From Histomonas meleagridis (lineage: Eukaryota > Parabasalia > Tritrichomonadida > Dientamoebidae): a stretch of 64,000 bases of DNA. Location of the stretch: assembly GCA_020186115.1 (NCBI GenBank), contig WSYJ01000161.1, positions 62,001 through 126,000 of the forward strand, read 5' to 3'. The translations under genes and the position numbers were made by a program. The notes under the pieces are model-generated. The model saw only the letters and a list, made by a program, of their open reading frames with translations. It was not told the DNA's origin and searched no databases. Below are positions 39,282 through 48,027 of this stretch, piece after piece. Each line of letters starts with the position of its first letter. Positions within the stretch are counted from its first letter, which is position 1.

Positions 39282-40960
39282 TAAAACATCATTGGATCTT
39301 CTTCTTTTGAAGGTATATTAATTGCATTTGGAACTGGATTTAATAAATATCTTAGTACTGATATTTTTATTCCTTTATATTATGTATATTAAATTTACCT
39401 TTTTCAAAATTATCTACTATATAAATATCTGGTAATATTTTTGATCTCTTTTTTAATTGATCTGTGTTATAAACTGTTACTGTTGTACCAGGAGGTAAAT
39501 AAAATCCTTTTTGTTTCATAATATTATAATTTAATTTATGTAAAGATAAACCAAAAAATTTTTGTTTTATTTTAGCTTCATATGGTGATATTTTTTTATG
39601 ATTTAATTTAGATAATGTTTTATGATAAGTATAATTATAATTATGTATAATTTTATTCATATCATGAGGTTGAATATATTCTAAACCCATATTATCAGCC
39701 ATATCTCTAATAGTTCTACAAATTCTATTAATTATAGCTAAAGATGAATGTATAGGATAAGATTTATTTTTAATTATTATTCTCTCAACAGGAATTATTT
39801 TAGTACCAATTAAATGATTTGAAATATATTGTAAAGGTTTTGATAAAAATGTTGTTTCTGAATCACAATGAATAATTTTAGGATTAAATAAACCTGTACC
39901 ATAAAGTTCAAATAAAGCTTTAGCTACACTTTCAATTGATTTTTTACTATGTTTATCGTTTATTTTAATATTAGTAAAAGTACCAAATAAATATCTAGTT
40001 TGTACTTCTACAGCTAATAAATAACAATAATCATAATCAAATTCATCACTATGTGAAAAAAATAAATCCATTTGATATTCTCCATTACCTCCAATATATT
40101 TTAATTGATATTTTTTATTTAATTTGAAAGGAAAATAATTTATATTCGGTTTTATTTTACCTATATTTGTATAATCAATACTATAAGGTATATTTAATTT
40201 TTTAAATAAATATTTATTTTTATTTAATGTTTTAAAACCTGTATTAATATTTTGGTTATCTTCATAAATATTGTAAGAATCATTTGGAGTTACATATCTA
40301 AAATGATAAAAATAATATAAAAGATATAATGAATAAGCATAATCTAATGGAATATTTTCTGTTATATTTGAGTTACTTAATTTTGTAATTAAGAAATTAA
40401 TAAATTCTTGTATAGTTTTAGGTTTCTCATTTTTAAAATCATTTTCTACTTCTTTTGCAAATATTTTATGAAGTAATTTTCTTAAAGGTGTATATTTTAG
40501 AATAATAGATTTATAATAGTTATAATATTCATTTAATGGATATAAACCTATATGACCATCAATATAATCTATATTATATTTTTTAATAATATCATTAATT
40601 AATTTCTTAAATTCATTTAAATCTAGGTTTTAATTAAGTTGAGTTTTTTTTAAAAAAATTATAATAAATCTATCTATAATGATTTGATAATATTCTAACA
40701 TAGCCTTATGTTGAATTATATATGTTGGTGATATTGGAACCCCATTTCTAACAGATTTTGTTGCACCATCCATTAGTTTTAAAAAATTATTTAATGATAA
40801 ATCAAATTTCAGAATACGAAAAATCACTCGTAAATTTTGCATTAAAAATTCGTAAAAAGAAAGCTCTTTTTCAGGTCCTTCATCATTAAGTAGAGCTAAT
40901 CGTCGTACTTCATCTATTGATGATTTATTGATGATAGGTTTTTTTTTGGTCCACGTTCTT
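39278..40960 (-). pseudogene. Maverick rve-type integrase, interrupted
   Basis: The catalytic core is open from 40071 to 39367: MDLFFSHSDEFDYDYCYLLAVEVQTRYLFG (first Asp), IIHCDSETTF (second Asp), and the Glu-equivalent region around HSSLAIINRICRTIRDMADN, then SPYEAKIKQKF. The same frame continues upstream without a break to an in-frame TAA at 40630-40632, beyond which it reads LMDGATKSVRNGVPISPTYIIQH back to about 40960. The natural end, VLRYLLNPVP...EEDPMMFY to 39278, is in another frame, so there is also a frameshift near 39384. The third active-site residue looks replaced by His/Ser, which should be checked by alignment. Confidence 0.85.
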
Positions 40961-41059
40961 TAATTTTAAAAAATAAAAATGAAATAAAATATTTTTATTC
41001 TTTAAATACACTTAATAAATGTTCATCTATTTTACCTGTTACTTTACCAACTATTGAAT

Positions 41060-42628
41060 TTAAATTTTAGTAGTTATTACTAAATCATCTGATAATTTAT
41101 TACCATCAAATAATACTACATCACCAATTTCATAATCTGCAGTATTATTTACTTTAAAATGAAAATTACCATGTAAAGCGAAATCAATAGTATCTTGTAA
41201 AATTTCGATTTCTCTTTTAATAACATCACCTATTGAAGCTTTATATCCAGTTCCATGTTTAGCTACACATATCCCTAAATATTCTTTATAAGTACCTGAT
41301 GTTTTAACTGATGGAATACAATCAGTTGATGAAGTATTCGTAGCATATTTACCTTCATTGGTTAGAGCATAAACATTACCTGTTAAAAATACAGGTGAAC
41401 CAATTTGAAATTGTGTTAAGTCTTCTTCAACAGGTGCATTATGAGTAATAGTTGTATTTATTTGCTCTTGTCCTCCATTATCAGTAATATAATATTCATT
41501 TCCTTCTTTTGATATAAAAGTTAATTCTGTGGTAGTACATTGTATTCTCCATGCATAATCACCTCCAAGACCATCCTTACTATGCATATCTATATAAGGA
41601 CCTGTTTCTAAAACACCATCGTTTTTAATAACTGCAATTGAAGGAACACTAATATTTAAATTTGAATATGAAGGAGATGAATTTAAAGCAAAACCATTAA
41701 TTGTTGAACATGTGATATTTTCTGGATTTGATACTGTAGGAATATCTGTTAAATCATTATAACTATGTGTATGATTTGTAGCAGCATATTTTGTATCATG
41801 ATTATGATCTTTCAGAGCATACTCCGTATGTGTATGTTCTGAAGGTGGAAATGTTTCAGGTTTATCAGTTAAATCATTATAACTATGCGTATGTTCTGAA
41901 GGTGGGAATGTTTCAGGTTTATCATTTAAATCATTATAACTATGAGTATGAACTGTAGGTGGAAATGTTTCAGGTTTATCATTTAAATCGTTATAACTAT
42001 GAGTATGTTCTGTTGAAGCATAGTTTGTATGTTCATGATCTTTTTTAGCATAAATCTCATCATGATTATGATCATTCAAAGATATCTTAGTTGTATCTAC
42101 ATTATTAATAGTTGCACATTGAATATTTCCATTACTTCCAAAACTTAATAATGAACCAGTTTTTGATTTAAAATCTAATGAATTAGTATTAGCAGTTATT
42201 CTCCATGTATTATCTTTATCATAATCTGCATTATTATGCATATCAATATATTGTCCAACTTCTACAACACCATCTTCTTTTAATGTAATAATAGATGGCA
42301 CATATAATTTTGTATCCCATTTACCACCTTCTGAAGTTGCCAATTGAAAACCATTTAATGAATTAACTTGTACATTCCCATTTACTGTTAAATCATTATT
42401 TATTGTATTATGAGTATGACTTTTTGTTGAATATTTTTCATCTGATTGCGATTTATTATAATATAATTGAGGTAATGTAATCGAAGTTATAGTATTAAGT
42501 TTTTCTGTTATTTGATCATTTGTAGGATAATTTTCTAAAAGTTCTTGTAAGTCATCTTTATCAATAATTTCAGGAGCAGCAACAACATTAGTTTTTATAC
42601 CTTTCGTAGCATTCTCAATACTAAACAT
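41060..42628 (-). CDS. Tail-fibre-like repeat protein of the Maverick
   Basis: I place the start at the ATG at 42628 (MFSIENATKG, 522 residues) because it is preceded by AAATCATTTTTTTATCA, the start motif of this element. After a helical N-terminus come repeated beta-units typical of bacteriophage tail-fibre shafts: YNKSQSDEKYSTKSHTHN, DHNHDEIYAKKDHEHTNYA, then four copies of (H)THSYNDLxDKPETFPP (41740-42010). Two copies of a larger domain follow the pattern VPSIxxxKxDGVxExGxYIDMH...WRI. The C-terminal 150 residues (TITHNAPVEEDLTQF, IGDVVLFDGNKL) look like a fibre head or attachment domain. A trimeric receptor-binding spike is inferred. Confidence 0.75.
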   Translation of the reverse strand: MFSIENATKGIKTNVVAAPEIIDKDDLQELLENYPTNDQITEKLNTITSITLPQLYYNKSQSDEKYSTKSHTHNTINNDLTVNGNVQVNSLNGFQLATSEGGKWDTKLYVPSIITLKEDGVVEVGQYIDMHNNADYDKDNTWRITANTNSLDFKSKTGSLLSFGSNGNIQCATINNVDTTKISLNDHNHDEIYAKKDHEHTNYASTEHTHSYNDLNDKPETFPPTVHTHSYNDLNDKPETFPPSEHTHSYNDLTDKPETFPPSEHTHTEYALKDHNHDTKYAATNHTHSYNDLTDIPTVSNPENITCSTINGFALNSSPSYSNLNISVPSIAVIKNDGVLETGPYIDMHSKDGLGGDYAWRIQCTTTELTFISKEGNEYYITDNGGQEQINTTITHNAPVEEDLTQFQIGSPVFLTGNVYALTNEGKYATNTSSTDCIPSVKTSGTYKEYLGICVAKHGTGYKASIGDVIKREIEILQDTIDFALHGNFHFKVNNTADYEIGDVVLFDGNKLSDDLVITTKI

Positions 42629-42649
42629 TGATAAAAAAATGATTTTTAT

Positions 42650-42991
42650 TTGATAAATTAATAATAATTCTAACATAAAATATTCTGGATCAATTTCTTT
42701 ACCATTCATTTCTTTAAACCATATTTTAAAATTTGGTTTTCTACTATTATATTCATATTTCTTATATTTAGTCCTGTTTTTATTTGTATAAATACAAAAA
42801 TAATCTTCATAATGGTCACGTTCAATGAAATCAGCATGCATTGAAACATCAGATACTAAATAATCCTTAAATTTACACTTACATTGCTGTACTACTATAT
42901 ATCTAGGATTTTGAGAATCCACAAATTTAGGCGGAAAACGGTTTTCTTTTAAAAAAAAAAAAAAATACGTTTTAGTCACAGGTTTAAGCAT
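42650..42991 (-). CDS. Leftward open frame abutting the right TIR
   Basis: The frame from the ATG at 42991 reads into the fibre gene frame, but its first 115 codons differ in character: YFFFFLKENRFPP (encoded across an A15/T15 run, 42951-42965), then VVQQCKCKFKDYLVSDVSMHADFIERDHYEDYF, a Cys/His/Asp-containing basic segment. I treat it as a separate gene that has lost its stop, or a frameshifted remnant fused by read-through to the fibre gene. No family recognised. Confidence 0.45.
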
Positions 42992-43475
42992 TTATAAAAA
43001 TAAAGTTTGCCATGCGACCAAACAATATAACCGTCGCTTTTTGACTACAAACCTCTGACCAAAGATAAATTGAATAGGATAAATGTCCGGCCAAACATAA
43101 CCGGGGACATTTTGTGCTGGTTATACGAGGTTTTTGATAGGTTTATGCGAAAAGTGGCATAAAAAGTGTTATCGTCCCTATGAAAAAGTTTCGCGTTCTC
43201 TCAAAATTGAATGCTCATTCAAATTTTCTATCGAATTGTATGACTCACAAAAATCATTTTGATTTTTGTTGCGAGCGGAGCGAGCACACTCGGGGGATCG
43301 AAGGGGTCTGAGACCTCCGGAGGGGTCCGAAGGGCACCTCCGGGGGTCGAAGACCCCGGAAATCCCCCCAGTGAAAAGTAAAGGTCGGGAATGATCACGA
43401 GGTCCCTAGGGGCCCCGCCGGGGGCGGGGCCCCTAGGGACCTCGTGATCATTCCCGACCGCATTATATACCTACC
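42991..43475 (-). repeat. Maverick right terminal inverted repeat
   Basis: 485 bp, inverted copy of the left TIR. Its inner boundary coincides with the first base of the ATG of the leftward open frame at 42991, so upstream regulatory sequence for that frame lies entirely in the TIR. Confidence 0.95.
43383..43459. repeat. Perfect 37-bp hairpin in right TIR
   Basis: Arms 43383-43419 and 43423-43459 are exact reverse complements with a loop GGG, ending 16 bp from the element end. Relative to the left hairpin the arm reads GAATGATCACG in place of GAATGAATACG, and the opposite arm carries the matching complementary changes. Confidence 0.97.
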
Positions 43476-43815
43476 AAAACGCATAATGAAAAGTGACAAA
43501 AACGAATTAATTTGTGTTTTCTTATATTGAAGTTGAATTAAGAAAAAATTATTTCAAAGCAAAAAATGCAATTATTTTTAAGCTTTCTAATTTGCTTAGG
43601 GAGCAAGGAAAATTTACAGAAACAATAATAATACAAAAAAATGATAAATTTTGATTAAAAATTCATTTATTGCTGAATAACATCCAAGTGATGATTGTGT
43701 CTAATATATGTATACTCAATTTTTCAAAACTTTTTTATTTTGATGTTGGCTTTATCTTTTACTAAAACAAATATACAAAATCTTTGTAATCTTAGCTTTT
43801 AGAATGAATTTTTTC

Positions 43816-44964
43816 TTACATTATATAAGAAAATATTATTGATGTCATAAGAAGAAGAACTACACCATATGCAAGATTATCAAATCTTTTACCACTGGAT
43901 ACAGGCGATATTGGTAACGAGTTTGATCCTGATGCTGACATAGGTGTAGAAGATGTTGATGTTGGTGAATCGAAGGATATATTAAACAACTCATCATTTT
44001 TCAAAGTATAAGTAATATTTTGTGGAAATCCTGTTGTATTAATGAATTTTTGATTATTCTCTGTAGCAAGTAAATCCAATGTGAAGTTTTGTACTTTCTC
44101 CCATTCACCTATAAATTTAAAACCAATTGTGGCATTGCGAATATATTTATTTTGATCATAGAATTCTAACTCAAAATATTGATCGAAGATTTTTATATAT
44201 GTCAATAAATCAGGATCTTCAAAGTAAATCTTTAAAGACATTGGTCTTGTAACATTGGGTGCAAGAATCATATCAATTACGGCTGATTCATATCGGTATG
44301 GTGAAAGCATTAAAGAAATATTTTTATTAATTGTTGAATTTTTAATTTTATGGGTTAATGTGATATTATCTTCATTAAAGATAATTGAACTAGGGAAATG
44401 ATTATTTGGATAAAAAATTTTTAATTGTGATCGATGTGAAAAGTCATTTAAATTGCTTGTGATTAAGTTTTTTGCTTCAAATGTTCCATGTACACTATAA
44501 CAATTAACAAAATATACTGTATTAAGTTTCACATAGCTAGTGAAATTAACATCAAGGAGATAAAAATACAAAAAAGGTATGGAATCTGTAAGATCGGTTT
44601 CATTTGACAAAATGTTAATGATTGGACCTCTTCTAGATTTTATCACAATATCCATATCAGAAGCATGAGTTAAGTCAACTGTATAATTATGTTTAGTATA
44701 AAAATCATAAAAAATATGGTTAAAAGCTTTATCATATTCTGATACATTTATAGTTTTAGTTTCATTCACTTTATTTTCATAATTAATAACAGAAAAAGCT
44801 TTTGCTGCATCAGTGCATAATTTTTCAAAATATTTATCACCTGGATGTCTTTGGATGTAAACGCGCATCGTATCTTCTAATGTTTCATTAATTATTTCTG
44901 GGTATCCATAATAAACATATTTAACTGAAACGCATGAAATCTCCCCTAACAAACAAAGAAACAT
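43816..44964 (-). CDS. Secreted or membrane-anchored glycoprotein
   Basis: 382 residues with a short N-terminal signal sequence (MFLCLLGEISCVSV), about fifteen N-x-S/T sites (for example NETLED, NVSEY, NITLTH, NSTINKN), a Ser/Pro/Thr-rich stalk (SPTSTSSTPMSASGSNSLP) and a C-terminal hydrophobic segment LAYGVVLLLMTSIIFSYIM with no cytoplasmic tail. This is the layout of a surface protein held by a C-terminal anchor, possibly replaced by a lipid. The ectodomain is beta-rich with alternating Tyr and Phe. I do not recognise the family. It is the first host gene after the Maverick and is intact. Confidence 0.75.
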   Translation of the reverse strand: MFLCLLGEISCVSVKYVYYGYPEIINETLEDTMRVYIQRHPGDKYFEKLCTDAAKAFSVINYENKVNETKTINVSEYDKAFNHIFYDFYTKHNYTVDLTHASDMDIVIKSRRGPIINILSNETDLTDSIPFLYFYLLDVNFTSYVKLNTVYFVNCYSVHGTFEAKNLITSNLNDFSHRSQLKIFYPNNHFPSSIIFNEDNITLTHKIKNSTINKNISLMLSPYRYESAVIDMILAPNVTRPMSLKIYFEDPDLLTYIKIFDQYFELEFYDQNKYIRNATIGFKFIGEWEKVQNFTLDLLATENNQKFINTTGFPQNITYTLKNDELFNISFDSPTSTSSTPMSASGSNSLPISPVSSGKRFDNLAYGVVLLLMTSIIFSYIM

Positions 44965-45389
44965 TTGAAGTGATAAAATAAATAACTCATTTTTCTGATA
45001 ACTTCTGCCTTTTTATATTTATGTAGAAAAAAAGACATACAAATAAAACAAAAAATAAATAAATATTATAAAATAAAAATAAATAAATATATTATTTGTC
45101 TTTACATCCATAATTTTAGATGAGCTTTATCTCATCATTTCATGATATTAAAAATTAGAATATATAAAATGCATAATGTTACATTTGTAAAAATATCGAT
45201 TTCATGCTTTTTGATAATGATTTACAAAAGATCAAAAAGATTTGTTTCAACTTTTTTCATTATTATTAGCTAAAATTTATAATTTAGTTTGACTTATAAT
45301 TCTTATTTTTTTTGAAAGAATATGATATTAATAATATCTTCACTAAGGTACATTTTCATAGCATTTTTTTATATATTTTTAGGCTTGCA

Positions 45390-45780
45390 TTAGAATTCCC
45401 GATCAATTTTTTTCCCAACATGAAGTATTCCCTTTAGAGCCAATGTATATGGCATTCCTGCATTCATAGGTTTTTTCGAATAGATTGCAAATCTTCTATG
45501 GCTCATGTGAGAACAGACATTATTTTTGGATTGCGTGGTGCATGTGAGGCAAATGGAGCCATTGTATCTGTGCAAGATAAATTCATATTAGAATTTGCAT
45601 CTAGTATGTTTATTAAAGCAGAAAAAAGATCATTACGAAGATATCTTTGGTGAAAGCTTTCTGCAAAAAACATAATATTTTTCATTTGAGATCTTCTTTC
45701 ACAATCAACAGCTGTTACTGCTTCCAAAGGAAGTTCATAAATGTTTGTTCCATATGCATCATCAATTGCTAATGTGTCTA
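45390..45780 (-). pseudogene. Frameshifted gene remnant
   Basis: The minus strand from about 45780 reads TLAIDDAYGTNIYELPLEAVTA and ILDANSNMNLSCTDTMAPFASHAPRN. It then stops, while a second frame continues with HRRFAIYSKKPMNAGMPYTLALKGILHVGKK to 45390. The composition is gene-like (low Lys/Asn, many Ala/Gly/Pro), unlike the surrounding AT-rich sequence, so this is the decayed end of a larger gene. Family not recognised; neither end of an intact gene is visible. Confidence 0.5.
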
Positions 45781-46448
45781 TAGTAAGTAATTACTGATAA
45801 TATTACTGATGAAGATAGACTCTTTGCATTTTTTTGAATTTAACGTACGAAAACGACAATTTATTAATCCGAAGGCTTTCTTCTTGATTTGTTCATAATA
45901 TGTTTAAAAAGACACTAGCGGGAAAAACCCCCCTAAATAGAAAAACTATATTTAAGATCAAGACTGGCAAGTGCTACAAAACATTTCCACTTGTTTTTCT
46001 CATCATAGTAAACTATTGAAATTCATTTTTTCAAACGATCAATATTGATTGCTTTATAAAACGGCCGATTATGATCATTATCAATTGAAAATGTTTTCTT
46101 AATTTATTTGACCGCATTATGCCATGTTGTATACCATATTGTTCGTCGTGCTGTTGCAAGAGAAAAAGCGCCTGACTTCACTTTCTCCACTTTTTGAATG
46201 AACTCATAGAATTGTTTGTATGAGATGATTCAAAAAGTGGATTTTACAACGAGTAAAAGAAAATTTCATATGAGATTTATCAAAAAGTGAACTTTGTACT
46301 GAATTTTTAATTCCCTTCACTTTTTGATGGAACTCATAGAATTGTTTGTATATGAGAATTCAAAAGTTTATTCCGTCACTTTCTTGTTGTTTATATGAGG
46401 GGGTGCCCCATTGTATCGTTTCCACTTTTTCAATGGTTTATTTTTTCA

Positions 46449-47356
46449 ATGAAGAAGAACTCAAGTAACGACGATCCGAGAAATGGCATCGATATCCAAG
46501 CATTCCGTCAATCAATTAATGACAATGGAGTCGAAGATACACGGAAAATATTCCATATCAGTCGAGAGAAGATCCATGCAATTTGCAAACTCGAGGGGAT
46601 AGCAATTCCTAGCCGAGGGAGACCGTCAAAGGAAATCAAAGAAGAGGAAGTTAATTTTTGCCTCGACTACAAAGACAAATACCATGTTGGCTACCAACGA
46701 ACTGCTGAGTCTGCTAAGCGACATAACATTGCAACTACTGAGTGGTCAGTTAGGAAGATATTTACTGAACAGAAACTGCTTTGTTACAAGAAACCTGAAA
46801 AAGCTCCCCCAAAGAACATCTCCGTCTTTTCGTTGCAAAATATGCTAATCAGTTATGGCATGCAGATATTCACTATGTTACCATTGAAGGAGAACAATTT
46901 TATCTCCTTGGATTCATTGATGATCGTTCTCGCTTCCTGATCTATTATGAAGTCCTATCAAGTAAGACTTCTGAAGCTTGTGCCACGGCGCTTATTAAAG
47001 CTCTAGGTTCTGTTGTACATCGACCTAAAATGCTGACTATTGATAATGGGGGAGAATTTACCGGCAATCCATTTCAATTTATACTCCAGCTTTATGGTAT
47101 TGAAGATTACCGTACTCACCCCTATACTCCAGAGGAGAATGGGAAAATAGAACGTTTTTGGTTGACGATTGAACGTGCCAAAGGACCAAATGTTGCATGG
47201 AGCATTCCTAAGATTAATAGCATAATTCATGAATATAATTATTTGTTGGACGCATCGAAGTTTGAGAAAAACTCACTCACCAATCCTCAACACCCTATGA
47301 AGCATGGCGCACAATGGATAGGTATACAGGTCAAACTGATGCTTGCATTGAAATGA
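46449..47356 (+). CDS. DD35E transposase encoded in two frames (orfA/orfB)
   Basis: OrfA starts at 46449 (MKKNSSNDDPRNGID; an earlier in-frame ATG is at 46395) and carries helix-turn-helix-like segments (EDTRKIFHISREKIHAICKLEG; SRGRPSKEI). Its frame ends at 46940. The catalytic region is in the -1 frame: WHADIHYVTIEG (first Asp), MLTIDNGGEF (second Asp), and TPEENGKIERFW (Glu), with 35 residues between second Asp and Glu, followed by THPYTPEENGKIE-type spacing seen in IS481 and IS3 transposases. The second frame is open from the junction at 46814 to 47356. The junction sits on a C_CCA_AAG heptamer (46808-46814). Translation as one protein would need -1 frameshifting; otherwise a 1-nt deletion has broken the gene. 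Confidence 0.85.
46808..46814 (+). promoter_or_regulatory. Candidate -1 ribosomal frameshift heptamer
   Basis: In the orfA frame the codons are GCT CCC CCA AAG AAC. The last C of CCC with CCA AAG forms C_CCA_AAG, a perfect X_XXY_YYZ site. After a -1 slip the next codon is GAA at 46814, which is exactly in the orfB frame. No stimulatory stem was worked out. Confidence 0.55.
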
Positions 47357-47539
47357 TTAAATAATTCCATCACATTTGATTTTTTATTATTTTTTTATGT
47401 TTACTTATATTATATAAGCCTAGTACTGATATGAACAACGATTGCTTAATTTTCATGTGCTTAATCGAACTGGATGCATCCAGCTAGCTTGTGCTACTAT
47501 ATATTAATATATTGGTATTTTTTCTTCTATTATCAATAT

Positions 47540-47588
47540 ATGCCGATACCACTTTTTGAATATAACATTCAAAAAGTGGTATCGGCAT
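47540..47588. repeat. Perfect 22-bp palindrome, CACTTTTTGA core
   Basis: ATGCCGATACC then ACTTTTTGAAT, 5-nt loop ATAAC, then the exact complement (47567-47588). It lies inside the right part of the IS481-like element. Confidence 0.9.
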
Positions 47589-47704
47589 GTTTTGTAAACC
47601 ATTCAATTTTTAAATTTCGATGCACACATATAATATATTCGCTTAGTATCATTAAAAAGTTGCGACTACAAGCAGGATTAATAGTCGTTCACAGGCACGG
47701 ACGG

Positions 47705-47746
47705 GCCGATACCACTTTTTGAGGGCACTCAAAAAGTGGTATCGGC
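47705..47746. repeat. Perfect 19-bp palindrome, CACTTTTTGA core
   Basis: GCCGATACCACTTTTTGAG (47705-47723), loop GGCA, exact complement 47728-47746. Arms share GCCGATACCAC with the palindrome at 47540 but lie in different surroundings. Confidence 0.9.
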
Positions 47747-48027
47747 GATCATTTCGGGGCCCCCTGTCGTAAATGCAATTCAAAAAGTTCGTATGATATT
47801 TTTTTCTATTAACAAATAGAATTTATTCTATGAGATCATTCAAAAAGTGGAGAAAGTGAAGTCAGGCGCTTTTTTTCTTACCACATATTGATCGTCGTGC
47901 TACCTTTCGATAAAGTATACAATTCGATCGTCATCCCCTGTCGACTCAATATAATTATGTAAATCATTCAAATTGATTGAGAATTTTTTCATTAGTGGGC
48001 ATTTTAAAAAAAAGTACTTACCAAACA

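Larger units (their letters stand above)
30978..43475. mobile_element. Maverick/Polinton element, 12.5 kb, lacking PolB
   Basis: Bounded by 484/485-bp TIRs that begin GGTAGGTATATAATGCGG and flanked by the 6-bp duplication AAAACG (30972-30977 and 43476-43481), both classic for Mavericks. Inside are genes for a major capsid protein, FtsK/HerA-like packaging ATPase, rve integrase, a tail-fibre-like protein and several small proteins. Gene order is mixed on both strands. No type-B DNA polymerase and no clear adenain-type protease was found, and 12.5 kb is shorter than the 15-20 kb usual for such elements. The perfect target duplication and about 98% identical TIRs suggest fairly recent insertion, but at least three genes are broken, so it is probably not autonomous. 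Confidence 0.93.
46158..47879 (+). mobile_element. IS481/IS3-like DDE transposon with 55-bp TIRs
   Basis: Inverted ends 46158-46212 and 47825-47879 share AAGCGCCTGACTTCAC, CTTTCTCCACTTTTTGAAT and CTCATAGAAT with few mismatches. Between them lies a two-frame rve-type transposase. Direct repeats CATATTGTTCGTCGTGCT (46135-46152) and CATATTGATCGTCGTGCT (47884-47901) lie 4-5 bp outside the ends; gttgc and acca fill the gaps. The left subterminal region has further CACTTTTTGA hairpins and the right has two perfect palindromes. The transposase type, with no reverse transcriptase or capsid genes nearby, places it among the eukaryotic relatives of bacterial IS481/IS3 elements. Confidence 0.8.

Noticed and set aside
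46395-46448. Upstream start for the IS481-like orfA
   Set aside because: The 18 extra residues (MRGCPIVSFPLFQWFIFS) are encoded by the subterminal CACTTTTT-type region and do not look like transposase; 46449 is preferred.
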